Source: Dongia_A sp035695765 (GTDB lineage: Bacteria; Pseudomonadota; Alphaproteobacteria; Dongiales; Dongiaceae). Taken from it: a DNA stretch of 64,000 bases. Positions 61,408 to 64,000 of the stretch are shown piece by piece. The stretch's first letter is position 1. Every line of letters begins with the position of its first letter. The stretch spans positions 60,430 through 124,429 of the forward strand of contig DASRRI010000027.1 of assembly GCA_035695765.1 (NCBI GenBank). The letters run 5' to 3'. Made by a program: the position numbers and the translations under genes. The notes under the pieces were generated by a model. The model ran no database searches. It saw only the letters and a program-made list of their open reading frames with translations, and was not told where the DNA came from.

Positions 61408-61436
61408 GCCCGTGTCCCAGCGCGGGCTTCTTTTTT
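61408..61436 (+). terminator. Rho-independent terminator after the small secreted protein
   Basis: GCCCGTG pairs with CGCGGGC (one G-T pair) around a short TCCCAG loop, followed by TTCTTTTTT. A typical intrinsic terminator, 33 bases after the stop codon. Confidence 0.75.
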
Positions 61437-61580
61437 CCGGCAACAGAGTTTCGACGTCGACAGCGGTGGCGAACAATGCTCCAGCGTTAGCGCTCTGTGT
61501 CCCAAACTACCAGCGCCAAGCCAGCGGCCCTCTGATGGGGAACAAACGCTTTCATGCGCCGGCCAGATCTTCGTCGCTCT

Positions 61581-61664
61581 TCAAAATATGAAGCTGGCGC
61601 CGGTGATGAGCGCCAGGGCCGCGCTAATCATCAGGACACAAATGATGGTCACCAGCCAGTACAT
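61581..61664 (-). CDS. Possible 27-residue membrane peptide
   Basis: MYWLVTIICVLMISAALAL, then ITGASFIF and a stop. The frame stays open upstream with protein-like codons (ALDYEPPWPSPFLDHLAP) but without a usual start codon. The ribosome binding site is weak (GGGA, 10 bases). It may be a real small membrane protein or the C-terminal helix of a broken longer gene. The rest of 61437-61773 shows no other feature. Confidence 0.35.
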   Translation of the reverse strand: MYWLVTIICVLMISAALALITGASFIF

Positions 61665-61773
61665 CGGCAGGGGTCCCGCAGTTCGGTTCGGAAGCCCCGA
61701 AAGAGTCGGCGCGAGATGGTCAAGGAAGGGTGAAGGCCATGGCGGCTCGTAGTCGAGGGCGCGCTGATTGCGC

Positions 61774-62163
61774 CTAGTCTGCTGGCATCGCCAAACTGAT
61801 CAGCAGATCGATGACGGTTTGTTTTCTGAACGGCTTCGGCAGTGTCCCGGCAATGTTGAGGCCACGCACGTTGCCGATCGTCGACGTCATTTGGATATAG
61901 CGCGGATCTGAACCGCTCATGATCACCACCCTGCCGGGATAGTTGCCGGCCGCCAGGTGTCCGATCAGTTCCACGCCATCGCGGGCGGGCATCGCGACGT
62001 CGAGCATGATGATGTTCGGCTTGATTGCCCCGAGAGCCTTCTCAAATTGGTCCGTATCGTTGATCGACATGACCACGAATCCGAGCTCCCGCGCGGCAGC
62101 CTCGATCACGCGCGTGATGCCCGGCTCGTCATCGACGATCAACAAGCGGTTCGCTGCAGCCAT
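61774..62163 (-). CDS. Single-domain response regulator
   Basis: A 129-residue receiver domain: LLIVDDEPGITRVIEAAARELGF (acidic pocket), IIMLDVAMPARDGVELI with the phospho-acceptor Asp, VVIMSGSD and PKPFRKQ with the conserved Lys. There is no output domain, so it acts through protein contacts or as a phosphate sink. No histidine kinase is adjacent. Confidence 0.9.
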   Translation of the reverse strand: MAAANRLLIVDDEPGITRVIEAAARELGFVVMSINDTDQFEKALGAIKPNIIMLDVAMPARDGVELIGHLAAGNYPGRVVIMSGSDPRYIQMTSTIGNVRGLNIAGTLPKPFRKQTVIDLLISLAMPAD

Positions 62164-62193
62164 GTTGCCCTCACAAGTGACCGGCCGAAATGA

Positions 62194-62688
62194 TCAATGT
62201 GCTTTCCGCCATTCCCACGGCAGAGTGAAGGCGCTTGTCCAGATCCCAATCTGTGCCGCCCTTGCTCTATGCGCCGCCTCCCTGACGACATCGCACTTGC
62301 AATTACGATCGGGGACCGCCCAGCCGTTCTCCGCCAGCCATTCTCCCGCATCCTGGCCGGCAACGACGCATCGCCCAGACCATCCATCTTGCTTCACTCG
62401 CTTACTCACGTCGCAAGTGACATTCTGTTGACCGATCCAGTCAGAGAGCGCGAGCGCAGCCTGTTGGCCGCATGGCCAGGCACCCTCTTCAATGGCCTCA
62501 GATTTCTTGAAACAGAACTGCGCGCTCTCGGGTGCGTCGATGTCGAGAATGTGGATGCGCTCACCGTGGATCTCGATCGAATCGCCATCGACGACCGAAG
62601 CGCGACCGCTGATGGAGTCGGCACATGCTGCGGAGGACAGCCAGGTGGAGATTGCGGTGCCGAGAAATAAACGGAGGGTTGCGCTCAT
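62194..62688 (-). CDS. Secreted staphylococcal-nuclease-like protein
   Basis: A 164-residue protein from ATG 62688. Signal peptide (LRLFLGTAISTWLSSAACA) followed by an SNase OB fold: ASVVDGDSIEIHGERIHILDIDAPES (metal-binding Asp residues), KRVKQDGWSGRCVVAGQDAGEWLAENGWAV. It is probably a periplasmic or secreted thermonuclease-type enzyme. Several cysteines suggest disulphides. 30 bases from the response regulator gene, same strand. Confidence 0.82.
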   Translation of the reverse strand: MSATLRLFLGTAISTWLSSAACADSISGRASVVDGDSIEIHGERIHILDIDAPESAQFCFKKSEAIEEGAWPCGQQAALALSDWIGQQNVTCDVSKRVKQDGWSGRCVVAGQDAGEWLAENGWAVPDRNCKCDVVREAAHRARAAQIGIWTSAFTLPWEWRKAH

Positions 62689-62778
62689 TGGAGCAACGTT
62701 CTCCCTGCACTGTGGAAATGCAACCAAATGCTGCTTATGTCACCTGTGAGCGAAATTTGAAGTTTGAGGCCTCTGACT

Positions 62779-62890
62779 TCACTCCGCCAGCAACTCCGGC
62801 CCGTTATTCTTCACGTTGTTGATCGCCTCGCCGAGCGGACGCGCCTGCAGCACGTCTTTCGCCGGTCGCATCAGCGCCGCGGCACTTCGA
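62779..62890 (-). pseudogene. C-terminal remnant of an SOS-response-associated peptidase (SRAP/YedK)
   Basis: The minus frame reads ALMRPAKDVLQARPLGEA, then INNVKNNGPELLAE and a stop. This is the usual C-terminal signature of SRAP proteins. The conserved N-terminal Cys2 and the central HExA-type region are absent, and the frame breaks upstream, so it is a dead fragment. Confidence 0.5.
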
Positions 62891-62943
62891 CCATAGCAGA
62901 TTCACGGAAGCGATCGGCAGGCATGTTCACGACTGCATCGTCA

Positions 62944-63060
62944 CTATATTCCCCACTTATAGCGCCAGCTCTGGTAGCGTCCGAGACCATCGAGATCAGG
63001 ATAAACTGTGCTCTCATTGATGCCGCACAGGTCCAGCTTTTACTTTATCTGGAACCGAGC
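62944..63060 (-). pseudogene. C-terminal remnant of an FRG-domain protein
   Basis: The minus frame reads RFQIK, a stop, then KLDLCGINESTVYPDLDGLG and a stop at 62944. FPDLDG after a GIxESxx segment is the hallmark end of the FRG domain found in phage-defence and mobile-element-linked proteins. An internal stop and lack of the FRG core show it is inactive. Identification rests on about 25 residues. Confidence 0.45.
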
Positions 63061-63305
63061 CGCTAGGCTTGAACACGCCGCCCCATGATTGACTGCCGCG
63101 AGATGCGGTAGCTGCCTTGTCACCTGTCGGCGGTCGCCGAGATTGGCCTCCTTATTCGCGGGAGCCGGCCGTCTCCGATGAGGCGGCTCGCGATCTGTCG
63201 ATGCCGAGTCCTTCGGGGCCTGGCAGCATCAGATTGAGACCGGCGGAAGCGCAGCGCGGGCCTGTCATCCGATTCTTTCGCTTGGTTCATCTGCGATGCG
63301 TACCT

Positions 63306-63713
63306 TCATCCCCTTGGCGCGCGATTGGTCCGCGTGAGCGGCGTAGCGCCCCCAGTAAATCGCGCGACCAAGCTTACTAGCTCCCTATGCCTAAAGGGCT
63401 TCTGCAGAATCTCATTAGCGCCCAGCTTCTTGGCCATCGCCAGGAAGTCCATGTTCATTCTGTGCCCCCCGCCGGACATCGCGATGATCGGGACGTGGTA
63501 ACCTTCGCGTCGAATTCCCAAGATCGTCTCGATGCCGTCGGAGTGAGGCATGAAGATGTCTACGAAGACGAGGTCGAACGGCCGTTGGCGTAGCAGGTCA
63601 AGCGCCGCCAACCCACTCTCTGCCTCTACTACGGCGTGTCCAGCTTGCCCTAGGGAGCACCGCAACGACGCGCGAACCATTTTTTCGTCATCGACAACAA
63701 GAATGGTTGGCAT
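63306..63713 (-). CDS. Single-domain response regulator
   Basis: A 135-residue receiver: ILVVDDEKMVRASLRCSLGQAGH, LVFVDIFMPHSDGIETI with the phospho-acceptor Asp, PIIAMSGGG and LQKPFRHRELV with the conserved Lys. A 20-residue tail follows. No output domain and no adjacent kinase. It is a paralogue of the receiver at 61774-62163. Confidence 0.88.
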   Translation of the reverse strand: MPTILVVDDEKMVRASLRCSLGQAGHAVVEAESGLAALDLLRQRPFDLVFVDIFMPHSDGIETILGIRREGYHVPIIAMSGGGHRMNMDFLAMAKKLGANEILQKPFRHRELVSLVARFTGGATPLTRTNRAPRG

Positions 63714-64000
63714 GAGGGGAGCCTCTCTTTGCTACCTAATGCGACGTGGTGGCGCCCCTCGATCCGGCTCTAGTACCAGTGTCGTGCCGCAATGCCAAAT
63801 AGGCATGGCTCATCCATTTGAATGATCAACCGTCTACGTCGATTTCGGTACAAGCGACGCAGGGCACACTTTCCGGCTTTCCAGTTCCGGAATCACCGCA
63901 GAGAGATTGCGCCCTGCTCGGGCGATCGCCCGCGTGGAGGCCGCCTCTTCGCGCATGCAATTGGTTTGGAACGCCGTCCGCCCGATCCGCGGGATAAGGA
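63714..64000. other. End of window, no supported gene
   Basis: 287 bases. A minus-strand frame enters from the right edge and stops at 63834 (visible end SAVIPELESRKVCPASLVP). It could be the C-terminus of a gene beyond the window, but 55 codons without a known motif are not enough to call it. Confidence 0.3.

Noticed and set aside
63834..64000. Minus-strand frame entering from the right edge
   Set aside because: Possibly the C-terminus of a gene beyond the window, but too short and without a motif to support a call.

Overview
The window is GC-rich, densely coded DNA. Several features point to an alphaproteobacterium: a divergent Ohr/OhrR pair, a fused HPF-cold-shock protein, a Pao-type aldehyde oxidoreductase with a twin-arginine signal, a GcvA-like LysR and many SDR/ABC catabolic operons. 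No 16S rRNA or tRNA gene was seen, so genus is not claimed. No insertion sequence, CRISPR array or phage module was recognised.

Layout. 0-7.6 kb: arfB, an MBL-fold hydrolase, a TetR regulator divergent from a complete polyamine-type ABC importer, an MFS exporter and a secreted cupin. 8-22.9 kb: the centrepiece, a bacterial microcompartment (BMC) locus. It encodes a B12-dependent diol dehydratase whose large and medium subunits are fused, its small subunit, a glutamine-amidotransferase-like enzyme, an APC permease, an SDR, a class II aldolase, an AraC regulator, an APH-fold kinase, a class-III PLP enzyme, a CoA-acylating aldehyde dehydrogenase with a C-terminal encapsulation-like helix, and a four-gene shell set (BMC-T, BMC-P, BMC-H, BMC-T) plus a small linker-like protein. 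The kinase/PLP enzyme/aldehyde dehydrogenase set matches the 1-amino-2-propanol (aminoacetone) microcompartment of Mycobacterium/Rhodococcus (RMM or AAUM type). The added diol dehydratase would feed the same aldehyde from 1,2-propanediol. A matched pair of AraC-style direct repeats (TGTCAA half-sites 21 bp apart) lies in front of both the permease and the kinase operon and suggests one regulon.

23-40 kb: housekeeping and accessory genes, including a PRC-barrel protein, Ohr/OhrR, choline-sulfatase, azoreductase/LysR, aldo-keto reductase, FAH-family hydrolase, UdgX uracil-DNA glycosylase, a truncated HD-GYP protein, a META-domain lipoprotein, an orphan HicB-like protein, a luciferase-like oxidoreductase, PaoABC and HPF-CSD. 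40.6-49.2 kb: a one-direction glycan cluster (three GT2, one GT4, a UDP-glucuronate-decarboxylase-like SDR, an ABC exporter, a methyltransferase). 50-59.8 kb: a polyol/sugar operon (ABC importer, FGGY kinase, split transketolase, SDR), divergent from a SorC-family regulator and a second SDR, with ATGCAT repeats in the shared promoter.

59.8-64 kb is a gene graveyard with small genes: remnants of an amidase, a DUF2961-like protein, an FRG-domain protein and an SRAP peptidase. It also holds two very short membrane-peptide ORFs, a small secreted protein, two single-domain response regulators and a secreted nuclease.
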